A DNA stretch of 64,000 bases from assembly GCA_022376925.1 (NCBI GenBank), contig JAIOJX010000025.1, forward strand, positions 98,173,608-98,237,607, in the 5' to 3' direction. The notes under the pieces were generated by a model. That model was not told where the DNA came from, made no database searches, and saw nothing but the letters and a program-made list of their open reading frames with translations. Origin of the DNA: Tragulus kanchil. Taxonomy: Eukaryota > Chordata > Mammalia > Artiodactyla > Tragulidae. Shown piece by piece: positions 34,967 to 45,667 of this stretch. Each line of letters begins with the position of its first letter. Positions within the stretch are counted from its first letter, which is position 1. Made by a program: the position numbers and the translations under genes.

Positions 34967-35454
34967 TTTGTTAGTATCTACAAAATAACTTTTGTTATTT
35001 TGTAGGTTATAGATTGCATCAAATCTATAACCTATAACATATAATCAAGTTTATCTTTTCACTGCTTTGGTACAAAGCAGTACTTGAAACATTTTAGAGG
35101 CCTCATTAATGTTTCTCAGAACACATTAAAAACCTTAAGGTAGTAGGCTTGCAGTGGTAGCTATTGCAATATAATCAATCACTCCTTCTTCCCTATATGG
35201 TAAAAATATGGAAGGAGGGAAGAAGTGACCATGAGAATGAATTATGTGATATACTCCACAAGGATAAGAAATATTCTCTCTCTGCTTTGCTGATGGTTAT
35301 ACCCCAAACACCTGGAACATTTCCTGCTGTATCATAGGAACAGAAATAGAGTTTTGAATGCTGAATGAATATGGTTTTTGGCCAGAGATCAACATGCTGA
35401 AGCAATTTCAGTTCCCCAAAACACCATAGTTTCTCTGTAGCTAAGTCCTTGTCT

Positions 35455-35655
35455 GAGCTATTTCTTCTGCCCAGAATTCTCTCCTTATTCTCCCCACTTT
35501 CCACCTACCTAATTCTGGTTCATCTTCAAGTACCTGCTTACACATTACTTCTTTTTCATCTGGCTGTCCCATGTGTTTTGTTCCCTGTTTCTCTTCCAAC
35601 AATCAGAACACTTTGTCACACATTAAGTGCTCAACACATAATTCCAGTTTAAAAT
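35455..35655 (+). repeat. L2 relic
   Basis: The text 'ttctgcccagaattctctcc', 'ctggttcatcttcaagtacc' and 'cacattaagtgctcaacaca' follows the sense L2 3'-region pattern. Repeated from 36605 in doublet 11. Frames 35193-35504 (minus) and 35449-35652 (plus) here are not genes. Confidence 0.6.
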
Positions 35656-37712
35656 AATATATGTCATCCTGTTCAAAGACCTGTTCCATATCACAAAAAA
35701 AAGATACTTGTAAATAACTCCTAAGTGCATTATTCATATACAGAAGTCAAATCCACACTCTAGCTTAGAGTCTCTACTATGTATTTAGATGTAGCATTGA
35801 ACTCACGAGCATATTTCATTTCCTTGATATATAGTGTAAAAAAAAAAAAAAGAACACTCCAGATTCAAGTTCTTTCTCTTATTGGAAAAAATTGCCTCCA
35901 ATATAGGGAGACAACTTGTATCTCATCACCTTAAAGGCAGCTGTTACGCATTTCCTGAGTGTTCCAGTTGCAGCTTCTGGTCTTCTGCTGAAAGATTTCA
36001 CTCTGTTATTTATGACTCGAACTATCAAATGTCAATGGGAAGATTCCCTGGAAAGGTGTGTTGCTGTGGTTACCAAGAGCTTCTCTCATCCCAGGAAGAG
36101 TCTACTTTCTGGGGTTCAGAACAGGCTTTAAAATCAGCAGGAACCACACATGCTGAAGGAGAGATGTGTGAAGGGCACAAAGAGCTTGCTATTATTTTCA
36201 AAGCATCCTGGGAAATGCCAGGAAAGATTCTGGGGTTTTCTTTCAAAATGATATCTTGGGGACAGTTTGAGGCAAAGCCATGTAAATGAAAAGATTTGAT
36301 TCTCCTGCCATAGATAGAACAGTGACTTTTTATTCCACTGCTATCTTCCTCCACCTCAAAAAATGCATTTTTTTATGAGAAAAGTCAAACTGGCCTTGTC
36401 TTGCAGGCAAACACTCCACAAAGAACAAATGAGCCTTTTTTTGTTAAATTACAGAAACAGTGAAAGATTTATGATTCGGCTGGACAAAATCCCTTTTTTA
36501 AAAATAGTTGCCATTTTTCCATGAAGAAATCAGACACCTTGTTGGTGTTTTCTTATAGTAAACATAAGGTCACTGAAAGGAAACAGATTGGTGTTTTTTA
36601 TTAAAGAATTCTCTCCTTATTCTCCCACCTCTACCTAATTCTGGTTCATCTTCAAGTACCTGCTTACACATTACTTCTTTTTCATCTGGCTGTCCCATGT
36701 GTTTTGTTCCCTGTTTCTCTTCCAACAATCAGAACACTTTGTCACACATTAAGTGCTCAACACATAATTCCAGTTTAAAATAATATATGTCATCCTGTTC
36801 AAAGACCTGTTCCATATCACAAAAAAAAGATACTTGTAAATAACTCCTAAGTGCATTATTCATATACAGAAGTCAAATCCACACTCTAGCTTAGAGTCTC
36901 TACTATGTATTTAGATGTAGCATTGAACTCACGAGCATATTTCATTTCCTTGATATATAGTGTAAAAAAAAAAAAAAGAACACTCCAGATTCAAGTTCTT
37001 TCTCTTATTGGAAAAAATTGCCTCCAATATAGGGAGACAACTTGTATCTCATCACCTTAAAGGCAGCTGTTACGCATTTCCTGAGTGTTCCAGTTGCAGC
37101 TTCTGGTCTTCTGCTGAAAGATTTCACTCTGTTATTTATGACTCGAACTATCAAATGTCAATGGGAAGATTCCCTGGAAAGGTGTGTTGCTGTGGTTACC
37201 AAGAGCTTCTCTCATCCCAGGAAGAGTCTACTTTCTGGGGTTCAGAACAGGCTTTAAAATCAGCAGGAACCACACATGCTGAAGGAGAGATGGGGAAGGG
37301 CACAAAGAGCTTGCTATTATTTTCAAAGCATCCTGGGAAATGCCAGGAAAGATTCTGGGGTTTTCTTTCAAAATGATATCTTGGGGACAGTTTGAGGCAA
37401 AGCCATGTAAATGAAAAGATTTGATTCTCCTGCCATAGATAGAACAGTGACTTTTTATTCCACTGCTATCTTCCTCCACCTCAAAAAATGCATTTTTTTA
37501 TGAGAAAAGTCAAACTGGCCTTGTCTTGCAGGCAAACACTCCACAAAGAACAAATGAGCCTTTTTTTGTTAAATTACAGAAACAGTGAAAGATTTATGAT
37601 TCGGCTGGACAAAATCCCTTTTTTAAAAATAGTTGCCATTTTTCCATGAAGAAATCAGACACCTTGTTGGTGTTTTCTTATAGTAAACATAAGGTCACTG
37701 AAAGGAAACAGA
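35473..37712. repeat. Direct doublet 11, unit about 1.11 kb
   Basis: Copy 1 is 35473-36587 and copy 2 is 36605-37712, with a 17-bp spacer (ttggtgttttttattaa). Both start agaattctctccttattctc, then copy 2 loses about 6 bp close to the junction. A further difference, gagatgtgtgaaggg versus gagatggggaaggg near 36162 and 37288, shifts the frame of an overlapping open stretch. Confidence 0.95.
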
Positions 37713-38589
37713 GTAGATGAAAGATCACCATAGTATTAAATTACTTCCATCTGCAAACACTGTAAATCCCGTAGACATAAAAATAGAAGTTATGGTTAGA
37801 GCTCTGAAGTGTCATGCTTTGGACTTGAAAAAAGCCCTTCTGCTGAGGACTTTATTCTACTGCCAAGATTAAGAAACATGAAGTCGTGACGCAGTAACTG
37901 GACCATGTCAAAAGCATTCGGCAGTAGAAATCTCATCCGCTCGCTGTTTCTCTCAAGCCTTTTCCACCATTCACTTCTGGTCATATCTAACTTTCAAGTT
38001 TATAGTGGAAAAACTTGCTATGAATCACAGTCAATGTCCTATAGTATTAAGTCTCAAACGATTTTAACGAACTTATTCCAAGTGTACAATTATTGTCGTC
38101 AGTTTTTCTTTTTACTGATGATAAATTGTTTATACTTGGGATGGAATTCAAAAAGATATCTTTTAGAAGCAAGGTCATTTACATTTGTAATCAATTAATG
38201 TTGCCCACATTTGCAATTTTACTTAATTGCATGGTAGTCTTTGAGTAGGACTTGGATTTTTCATCCCAAGGTTATGAGTAGTTATCAGAGACAGGGTGGA
38301 GAGTTGTGCTCGGTTGACTGCTAAGCCGCTGAACTTCCTTTCTAGTTCTGAGACATCTATGATTGAATAAATTGAGCTACCAGAGGCTGCATATTTGTTT
38401 CTTAATTGCTTAGAAGACAGGACATGAGCATAAGATATTCACACCCAAGATTTGAATCTGGAACAAGTGATGCAAATAGCTCCGAGTGCCCAGTGCTGAG
38501 AGAAGCACTGCGTGCAGAGCAGTGGAAGCAGGAGTGGCATCCCAGAAGGCTACCCCTGTTAGCATGGCCATACTGCTAACCCACTTTTA
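37713..38589. other. Unique DNA
   Basis: I recognise no gene or repeat. The 97-codon plus-strand frame at 37905-38198 has no recognisable domain and overlaps a minus-strand frame of similar quality. Confidence 0.5.
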
Positions 38590-38765
38590 CCAGTTCATAG
38601 GTTAATGTCCTTGGATAAAGGCTTTAAAGACTGCCTCAGTTTCTCCATCTGTAAAATAGGGATAAGTGTCATTGCCTTATAATACTGCTTCAAGGGTTGA
38701 ATGAATGAATGCTCATAGAACAGTATCTGGTACATAACAATATCTTCAGTGACATTAGCTGTGGA
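38590..38765 (+). repeat. MIR
   Basis: The core 'cagtttctccatctgtaaaa' and 'tagggataagtgtcattgcc' is a clear sense MIR; it ends near 'agtatctggtacataacaat'. Confidence 0.8.
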
Positions 38766-39305
38766 AGTCATTATTATCTTCCTGTGGGTGTATACCTAAA
38801 CTGAACCACTTTCCTCAGCCTTTTTGGTTATTATGTCCAATATGTTTCTTCTTAAATCAACAAGAATAGTTTTCTCTGGAATACAACCAAAAATTCCAAC
38901 TGAAATTCATCTCTGAGCTGATATGCTTTTTCAGCAACAAACCACCATCACATCAGACACTCATTTTAATTTCAGAAGTGGGATATTTGTGAGAAAACTG
39001 TTTGTCTTGATAGTCCTCTATTTGTAGAATGTTGTCACATAAAAATTCATTATTTAGCTTTGACAGTAGCCATCTAGTAATATCACCGTGCTTATTTCTT
39101 CATATGATATAATTAAAGGGTGTTTCTGCCTCTTGAGATAACTTCAAGAACTTCTGAAGTTCTTATATTAAAACTGGATGATTTGGGGGTTCTGCTGAAA
39201 ATAGAGAAAGAGAGGTGGCTTGTCTATTGGGAAGCCCTGTGTTTCTCCATGAGTCTTCAAATATTCCTCAGTAAAGAAGGAATTGCTTATTTTCCTTGCC
39301 TATAA

Positions 39306-39373
39306 TGTGTGTGTGTGTATATATATATATAACCCATATAAGGCTCCTTTAGACCCATATATATATATGGGTC
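39306..39373. repeat. GT/AT microsatellite and a 22-bp perfect palindrome
   Basis: A (GT)n(AT)n tract at 39306-39330 is followed by 'aacccatataaggctccttt' and then a perfect 22-bp palindrome at 39352-39373, with arms gaccc/gggtc around (AT)n. A looser inverted match (aggctcctttagaccc against gggtcctttgggtct) surrounds it. It could form a hairpin or cruciform; no function is implied. Repeated at 40419-40486. Confidence 0.85.
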
Positions 39374-39498
39374 CTTTGGGTCTAAAAAAAGGAAAATGGA
39401 TATGAATTGATAGATAAAAGATGATATTCCATTGACAAAAGTTATATATAGAAGTTATATATATACACACACACATACATGTCTAAGGATGACATATG

Positions 39499-39705
39499 CT
39501 TCCCTAATGGCTCAGTAGTAAAGAATCTGTCTATCAATGAAGGAGAGGTGGGTTTGATCTCTGGGTCAGGAAGGGCCCTGGAGAAGGAAATGGTAACCCA
39601 CTCCAGTATTTTTGTCTGGAAAATCCCACAGACAGAGGAGCTTGGTGGGCTACAGTCCATGGGGTCACAAAATTGTCAGACATGACTTAGTGCCTAAACA
39701 ACAAC
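39499..39705 (+). mobile_element. Bov-tA SINE
   Basis: Head 'gcttccctaatggctcagta', B-box-like 'ggtttgatctctgggtc', BovA body 'actccagtatttttgtctgg' and 'ggctacagtccatggggtca', tail 'aacaacaaca'. The same insertion recurs at about 40612-40818. Frames at 39442-39685 on both strands lie in it. Confidence 0.9.
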
Positions 39706-40611
39706 AAAAAGTATAACCTGGATCTTCAAGTTATAAAATGATGGAGCAAAGGTGAAAGCCCCGTTTGGCTTTTGTCCATGCAGCCTGAAGATATTATGGA
39801 GAGAGGTTTGGGTGGCAAATGGGGGGACACTGGTGCAAATCACATCATGACTGTCAAGAATCTGGCTCCCTGTTGAAGAATTCCAGAAAGTTGTCTGGGA
39901 AATGATCACACCAGAAGCTTCCTTTTATTCTCACTTTGATAAGACCTCTTTTCAGAGAGTTTGAGGAAAGAGAGAGATAAAAGATGATATTGACAAAAGT
40001 TCTAGCTGCTTCAAAGGAAATCCATGTGGTTTGCATGCCTTATATAGCTTTTCCTAAAAAAGAAAGACAGCTGTTTTCTGTAGGAAGGCCCAGACTGCTG
40101 TGGCCAGTAGCTTTAAGCCACTAATTACAGTTTCGGAGGCATCAGTGACGCATACTTTCTAAAATTTCTCTCATATCCTTCAATATCCTTAATTTCTGTG
40201 AAGTATGGGCTGCTTCACATGACCTGAGGTTAACCTGGAAGAATCAGGTATTTTCCAAGTTTGCTATGGAAGTTCTTATATTAAAACTGGATGATTTGGG
40301 GGTTCTGCTGAAAATAGAGAAAGAGAGGTGGCTTGTCTATTGGGAAGCCCTGTGTTTCTCCATGAGTCTTCAAATATTCCTCAGTAAAGAAGGAATTGCT
40401 TATTTTCCTTGCCTATAATGTGTGTGTGTGTATATATATATATAACCCATATAAGGCTCCTTTAGACCCATATATATATATGGGTCCTTTGGGTCTAAAA
40501 AAAGGAAAATGGATATGAATTGATAGATAAAAGATGATATTCCATTGACAAAAGTTATATATAGAAGTTATATATATACACACACACATACATGTCTAAG
40601 GATGACATATG

Positions 40612-40818
40612 CTTCCCTAATGGCTCAGTAGTAAAGAATCTGTCTATCAATGAAGGAGAGGTGGGTTTGATCTCTGGGTCAGGAAGGGCCCTGGAGAAGG
40701 AAATGGTAACCCACTCCAGTATTTTTGTCTGGAAAATCCCACAGACAGAGGAGCTTGGTGGGCTACAGTCCATGGGGTCACAAAATTGTCAGACATGACT
40801 TAGTGCCTAAACAACAAC
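40612..40818 (+). mobile_element. Bov-tA SINE, second copy
   Basis: Carried by doublet 12; see 39499-39705. Confidence 0.9.
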
Positions 40819-41564
40819 AAAAAGTATAACCTGGATCTTCAAGTTATAAAATGATGGAGCAAAGGTGAAAGCCCCGTTTGGCTTTTGTCCATGCAGCCTG
40901 AAGATATTATGGAGAGAGGTTTGGGTGGCAAATGGGGGGACACTGGTGCAAATCACATCATGACTGTCAAGAATCTGGCTCCCTGTTGAAGAATTCCAGA
41001 AAGTTGTCTGGGAAATGATCACACCAGAAGCTTCCTTTTATTCTCACTTTGATAAGACCTCTTTTCAGAGAGTTTGAGGGAAAAGAGAGAGATAAAAGAT
41101 GATATTGACAAAAGTTCTAGCTGCTTCAAAGGAAATCCATGTGGTTTGCATGCCTTATATAGCTTTTCCTAAAAAAGAAAGACAGCTGTTTTCTGTAGGA
41201 AGGCCCAGACTGCTGTGGCCAGTAGCTTTAAGCCACTAATTACAGTTTCGGAGGCATCAGTGACGCATACTTTCTAAAATTTCTCTCATATCCTTCAATA
41301 TCCTTAATTTCTGTGAAGTATGGGCTGCTTCACATGACCTGAGGTTAACCTGGAAGAATCAGGTATTTTCCAAGTTTGCTATGGAATCATTATTTTCACT
41401 TTTACTGATGGAGAGTCAAATGTAGGAATCTTGATGAACACTTGTTGAGTTCTCACCCTGCCTAGAGTACTTATCAGATGTTGCACACATGTTGATAAAA
41501 CTGAAAATAGTTTCCCGTCAACAATGGCATGTGGCACTCTAGAGCAATGGGGAAGCTGAAAAAC

Positions 41565-41745
41565 ACCAGAAAGGACTCAGGCCACCTTGCTTCCCACTCT
41601 GGTCCAAGTATTAGTTGCCTGTGTGACTTTCAATGGGAAAATGCACCTCTGTTGTCATCAGTGTCCTTACTTAAATCATGAGACTTAAGTGAGATCATCT
41701 CCAAGGTAGTATCCAGATCTAAATTATACAACCTTTAATTTCAGA
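41565..41745 (+). repeat. MIR relic
   Basis: The text 'ttgcctgtgtgactttcaat' and 'tgagacttaagtgagatcat' then 'aaggtagtatccagatctaa' follows sense MIR order. Confidence 0.6.
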
Positions 41746-41790
41746 GAGAACCTTTCCCTCATTACAAACAAAAATAGCAACAAAAAAATT

Positions 41791-42086
41791 CACAACACTC
41801 ATTTTATTTTATTTTTTATTTTGGCCTCTTTTATTGGTCCTTCATCCATTCATTTTCATCCATCTCAATTCCTTGGCCTGTGTGGGCCTCCCATCGCAGT
41901 GGCCTTTCATCACAGAGCACTGGCTCTGGGCGCATGTGCTCCAGAGCCCTGGCTGGCAATTGGACGCACAAGTCCAGCCGCTCCGTGGCCTGTGGGATCT
42001 TCCCATGCCAGGGATCAAACTGGTACCCCTTGCACTGCAAAGCAGACTCTTTACCCACTGGATCACCAGGGAAGCCCCACAACACT
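41791..42086 (-). mobile_element. CHR-related SINE, copy e, with TSD
   Basis: Minus-strand element at about 41801-42077, head at the right (complement of ggatcaccagggaagcccc). The target duplication cacaacact lies at 41791-41799 and 42078-42086. It is intermediate in CpG decay. Four overlapping open frames on both strands (41821-42223) are SINE read-through. Confidence 0.86.
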
Positions 42087-42305
42087 ATTTTAGACCACAC
42101 ATTCCAGAAGATAGAATACTTCCACTCATATTTACAATTATTCACTGTATAACATGGATAGATGTGTTGACCTTTCTTATGGCAAGTGTTTTACATATAA
42201 AATGTTTACAAAAGGTATATTAATAATATATAGTTATTAGAGATGCTTAATATTCCAAAAGCATCATACAATATAATCACTAAAAAGACCATAATCAATA
42301 GATAG

Positions 42306-42505
42306 TCCTTGTACACATGCTCAGTCATATTCATCTCTTTGTGACCTGTCATGCTCTCCATGGAATCATCCAAGAATACTGGAGTGAGTTGCCCTTTCCT
42401 TCTTCAGGGAATCTTCCTGACCCAGGGATCAGACCCACATATCCTGCTGCTCTTGCATTGGCATGTGGGTTCTTTACCACTAGCGTCACCTGGGAAACCC
42501 TAGAT
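42306..42505 (-). mobile_element. Bov-tA SINE
   Basis: Reverse orientation; BovA at left ('catggaatcatccaagaata'), head at right (complement of ctagcgtcacctgggaaacc). Flanks agatagtcctt and agatagtactt look like a target duplication with one change. Confidence 0.87.
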
Positions 42506-42509
42506 AGTA

Positions 42510-42735
42510 CTTAACAGACCACGTATCACGTGCCAAGTACTGGTGAAAATGCTTTAGATATATTCACTTATTGCTAGTCAATGTTTAAAATGCCCTGAGT
42601 ATTAGAGTTGTAATTCTCATCTTAGAAATTAGAAATTGGGATAGGGTTACACAACTAAAACATGAAGGAATTTTGAACCATGACAGTCTAGCTCCAAATT
42701 CTGTGCTCTTAACCTCTACTGTAACCTTTTAAAAT
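42510..42735 (-). repeat. MIR relic
   Basis: The text 'tatcacgtgccaagtactgg', 'aattctcatcttagaaatta' and 'ccaaattctgtgctcttaac' is a nearly full antisense MIR. Confidence 0.7.
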
Positions 42736-42829
42736 TGAAGGTATATTTGGAGAGTAGGTTATCTCAACAGCTTATTTTGTAAGACTATGACAAAAGACCT
42801 CAAATTAAGTCAGTCCACATTTTAATTTT

Positions 42830-42960
42830 GTGATTTATCACCTCTGGAATCTGGGAAAACTAATCTTTCTGTTTCTTCATCTGTAAAATGGAAATACTAT
42901 TATACAAACTCATCAAACGGGTTTGACGACATAAAACAGGTAAAACTTTTCATCTCACTT
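42830..42960 (+). repeat. MIR relic
   Basis: The core 'gtttcttcatctgtaaaatg' and 'gaaatactattatacaaact' is a sense MIR. It lies about 100 bp from an opposite-strand MIR. Confidence 0.72.
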
Positions 42961-42964
42961 AACA

Positions 42965-43760
42965 AATTAGTCAATACATTTATTTAGCAAATGCTTATGC
43001 AACATTATGTGCCAAGCACCTGTATGAAGAACACAGCATAAACAAAACAAAATTCATGCCATTATGGAACTGACATTTTTGAAGAAGGGTAGAGATTTTT
43101 GAAAGCATACAACAAATAACCAGATAATTACAGATTGTGATCATTGAGCAAGTATTTTCTTTAGCTGTTGCTGTGTAACAGGCAGGGGTCCCATGAGTCA
43201 GAAATTCTAAAAGGCACAGTGGAGATGGTCGTTTGCTCCATAGGGTGATTTGAGGGACTGAGAGGTAGAAGAGCTGAGGCCAGAGAATACGTTTCCAAGA
43301 TAGCTTCTTTACCTGCAGGCCTCCTTGTCATGACTGAGATAGCTGAGGTTCAGACAGACTCAGCTGCGATGTGAATATGTGGCATTTCCAACATGTTAAG
43401 ATTTAAGCAGGGAATTAAGACAGGATGTGCTGAAACTGACGTAACTGGGGACTTAATTTGAAAAGTGTTCAAGGAAGGCTTCTCTGAAAGATTAACGAAA
43501 TAAAGACCTGAAGGTGGTTAAGGATCCATCCAAATGAAAGTTAGGGAGGAGAATTCCAGTGAGAGCTTGTGCAGAATTCCTGAGGAGAGAGCGTGGAGCA
43601 CAGTAGGATATAGAATATGATAAGGCCATCAATGTGGGCAGGGGCCAAGTGATGCCTGATTTTCTAAGCCAAGTTATTAAAGAGTTGGGGTCTTATTATT
43701 GATCAATGGGAAGTCGTTGGAAAAATTTGAGTAGGGAACTGATGGAATATTAAAATAAAT
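42965..43760 (-). repeat. L2-like relic, interrupted
   Basis: The start 'gcaacattatgtgccaagca' and 'aaacaaaacaaaattcatgc' is the complement of an L2 3' end. Text such as 'agacctgaaggtggttaagg' and 'atgggaagtcgttggaaaaa' further right fits an older continuation. About 43150-43400 does not match and may be another old repeat. The family call is by pattern only. Confidence 0.5.
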
Positions 43761-45120
43761 CAAATAAACACAATAAAAGGAATAACAACAATAGAATCCC
43801 ACTTCAGTGTTTCTCTGACTAGATTTACTACAGTCCACCACAAGTATCTTCACACTGGCTCCTAATTACTGAATGTCTTTGTCTCCTATTTTGATCACTA
43901 AAAAATAGAACATTTAAATATTTTTTCTTCTCTAATAATAATATATAAATTAATAAAATTAATATTCATCTAAAATGAGGATAGAAAATTTGGGGCTTAT
44001 GAAACTCATGAAATGATACTGATTTCACCCAAAATCTAGACAAATATTCATGAATGTATTATTCATTTACAGTTTATTCGTTCATCTTTCCATTGATCAC
44101 CAGTTATCAATAAATGCCACTAACATAGAAATGATTATAACATAGTTTCTGTTTTGGGGGTTTACCCATGACATACATATATCTATGAAATTTCTATTGG
44201 AATACAAAGGAAGGAAAGCAGTACCTAAGATCCCAGTGCAGAAAACATTGAAGACTATTTAGCAAGTTATATGCCCCAGGAAAATGCATTTAGACTAACT
44301 ACAATGGAATTTCTGTAAACTATTTATGTCTTGACCTAAGAAGCTCTTGTCACATTCACAGAAAACACTGCATTTGGGTGCTTCTATCAAGACTCACTTA
44401 AACTGAAAATGGAAGTCCTCCTTATGTTCCTTCTGTGCAGAATGTTTGTCCATCATCAACAGTCCTCAGAAGCTGGACTCCTTCCACATCAAAGGAATTC
44501 CGAAACTCAGCACATTCCTTAGCTTTCAAAGCAGAACCAAAACCTAGACAATTGATCCAAATGACTGGTACACATATGTGCACACATACACACAGTTTGC
44601 AGAGAAATATCTTCATAATTATTTCTTTCAGTTTGTTGTTATTCCTTTAGTAATTATTTCTTCTCTCACCTAAAAATATCTATAATCTTTTCTAGGTAAA
44701 TATATTTGTTCAGACTTAAAGGACAATGTTTTAAAAGCTAAGATTGATCAAAAGAAGTATTTCAAACTTGTGATTAGGTAGTTCTGCATAATGTAATACT
44801 AGCTTTTCAAATGGAATGAATGATCTCATTATCACATCCACCCAGAAAGTCAGGGTGATATGAGAACTTCGAAACTTCGAAATCATTGGAATCCAGTCAT
44901 GGATTTTGGGCTTTTCTGAATTATATATTTAAATAGTTGGAAATAAGTTTTTTCTATACTACATCAAAAATATAGCAGCAGAATTTATGCCAGTACCCAT
45001 TATTCTATAACTTACCTTCTCAGAACCCACACAGAGACCCATTATCACATTAAATATTGCTATGAACAGTCATAAGGATCATGTTATCCCACTTTCTCTC
45101 TCTGTGGTTATGTTACCTAA
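43761..45120. other. Unique AT-rich DNA
   Basis: I recognise no gene or named repeat. Opposite-strand frames near 44422-44650 mirror each other and have no domain. Confidence 0.5.
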
Positions 45121-45124
45121 TGGT

Positions 45125-45315
45125 TTATAACATGGTGTTCAGTGTCAGATACCTGGGCCCTAAACTTGTCTCCACACTTGCCATATTATGTAGGACAGAA
45201 CCTGTGTATCTCAACGTTAGAATGGAAATACAATAACTATACTGCAAAATTATTAGGATTAATTTTGTAAATAAAACACATGAAATATTTTAAAATGCCT
45301 CAGATGCTACTTACT
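45125..45315 (+). repeat. MIR relic
   Basis: The text 'atggtgttcagtgtcagata', 'tctcaacgttagaatggaaa' and 'aaattattaggattaatttt' follows sense MIR order. Confidence 0.55.
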
Positions 45316-45667
45316 TTTCATCAATACAATATTCTTTAAGAACTCAAATAAAAGCATAAAATTAATTTCCTTTCTAACAAACTTTTAAGCCACTATGTGT
45401 AGGTGAAGAGTAGGAAAGAGAATGACAAAGAAGCTACTTTAAAAATCATGTTATTAGTTATCCTTTCCTTAGGAAGTCCTGAAAGAATGAGAAGCTAGAA
45501 AAATTAGGCATGTGAATACACAAATAGGTTAAGGAAAATTAAAATATCAGATGAATAAAAAGATTTCACAAACTAATCTGTGGACCAAGTAATAGCAGAA
45601 AGATTCTAAATATAGAGGTAGGGAGGTTGTGATTGAAGCAAATCATGTCTCAAAAATGCCAGTGATG

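Larger units (their letters stand above)
29655..35055 (-). repeat. Old L1 LINE, antisense, 3' part, inflated by doublets
   Basis: From left to right the plus strand reads as the complement of an ancient L1, starting at its 3' end (about 29655) and moving into ORF2. Landmarks are 'gtcttggctattgtaaacag', 'tgtaccaatttgcactccta', 'tagccattctgacaggtgtg', 'ctttttagtttgatcaggtc', 'ttttgcatgtggatatccag' and 'gtatcacactgtcttgatta'. The order is collinear with L1 once one copy of each doublet is removed. It carries two ruminant BovA/Bov-tA insertions. No long ORF2 frame survives. Confidence 0.82.
39156..41385. repeat. Direct doublet 12, unit about 1113 bp
   Basis: Copy 1 is 39156-40268 and copy 2 is 40269-41385, no spacer. 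Both start gaagttcttatattaaaac. The difference I noticed is 'tgaggaaagag' versus 'tgagggaaaagag' near 39962 and 41077. Both carry the same palindrome and the same Bov-tA. Confidence 0.96.
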
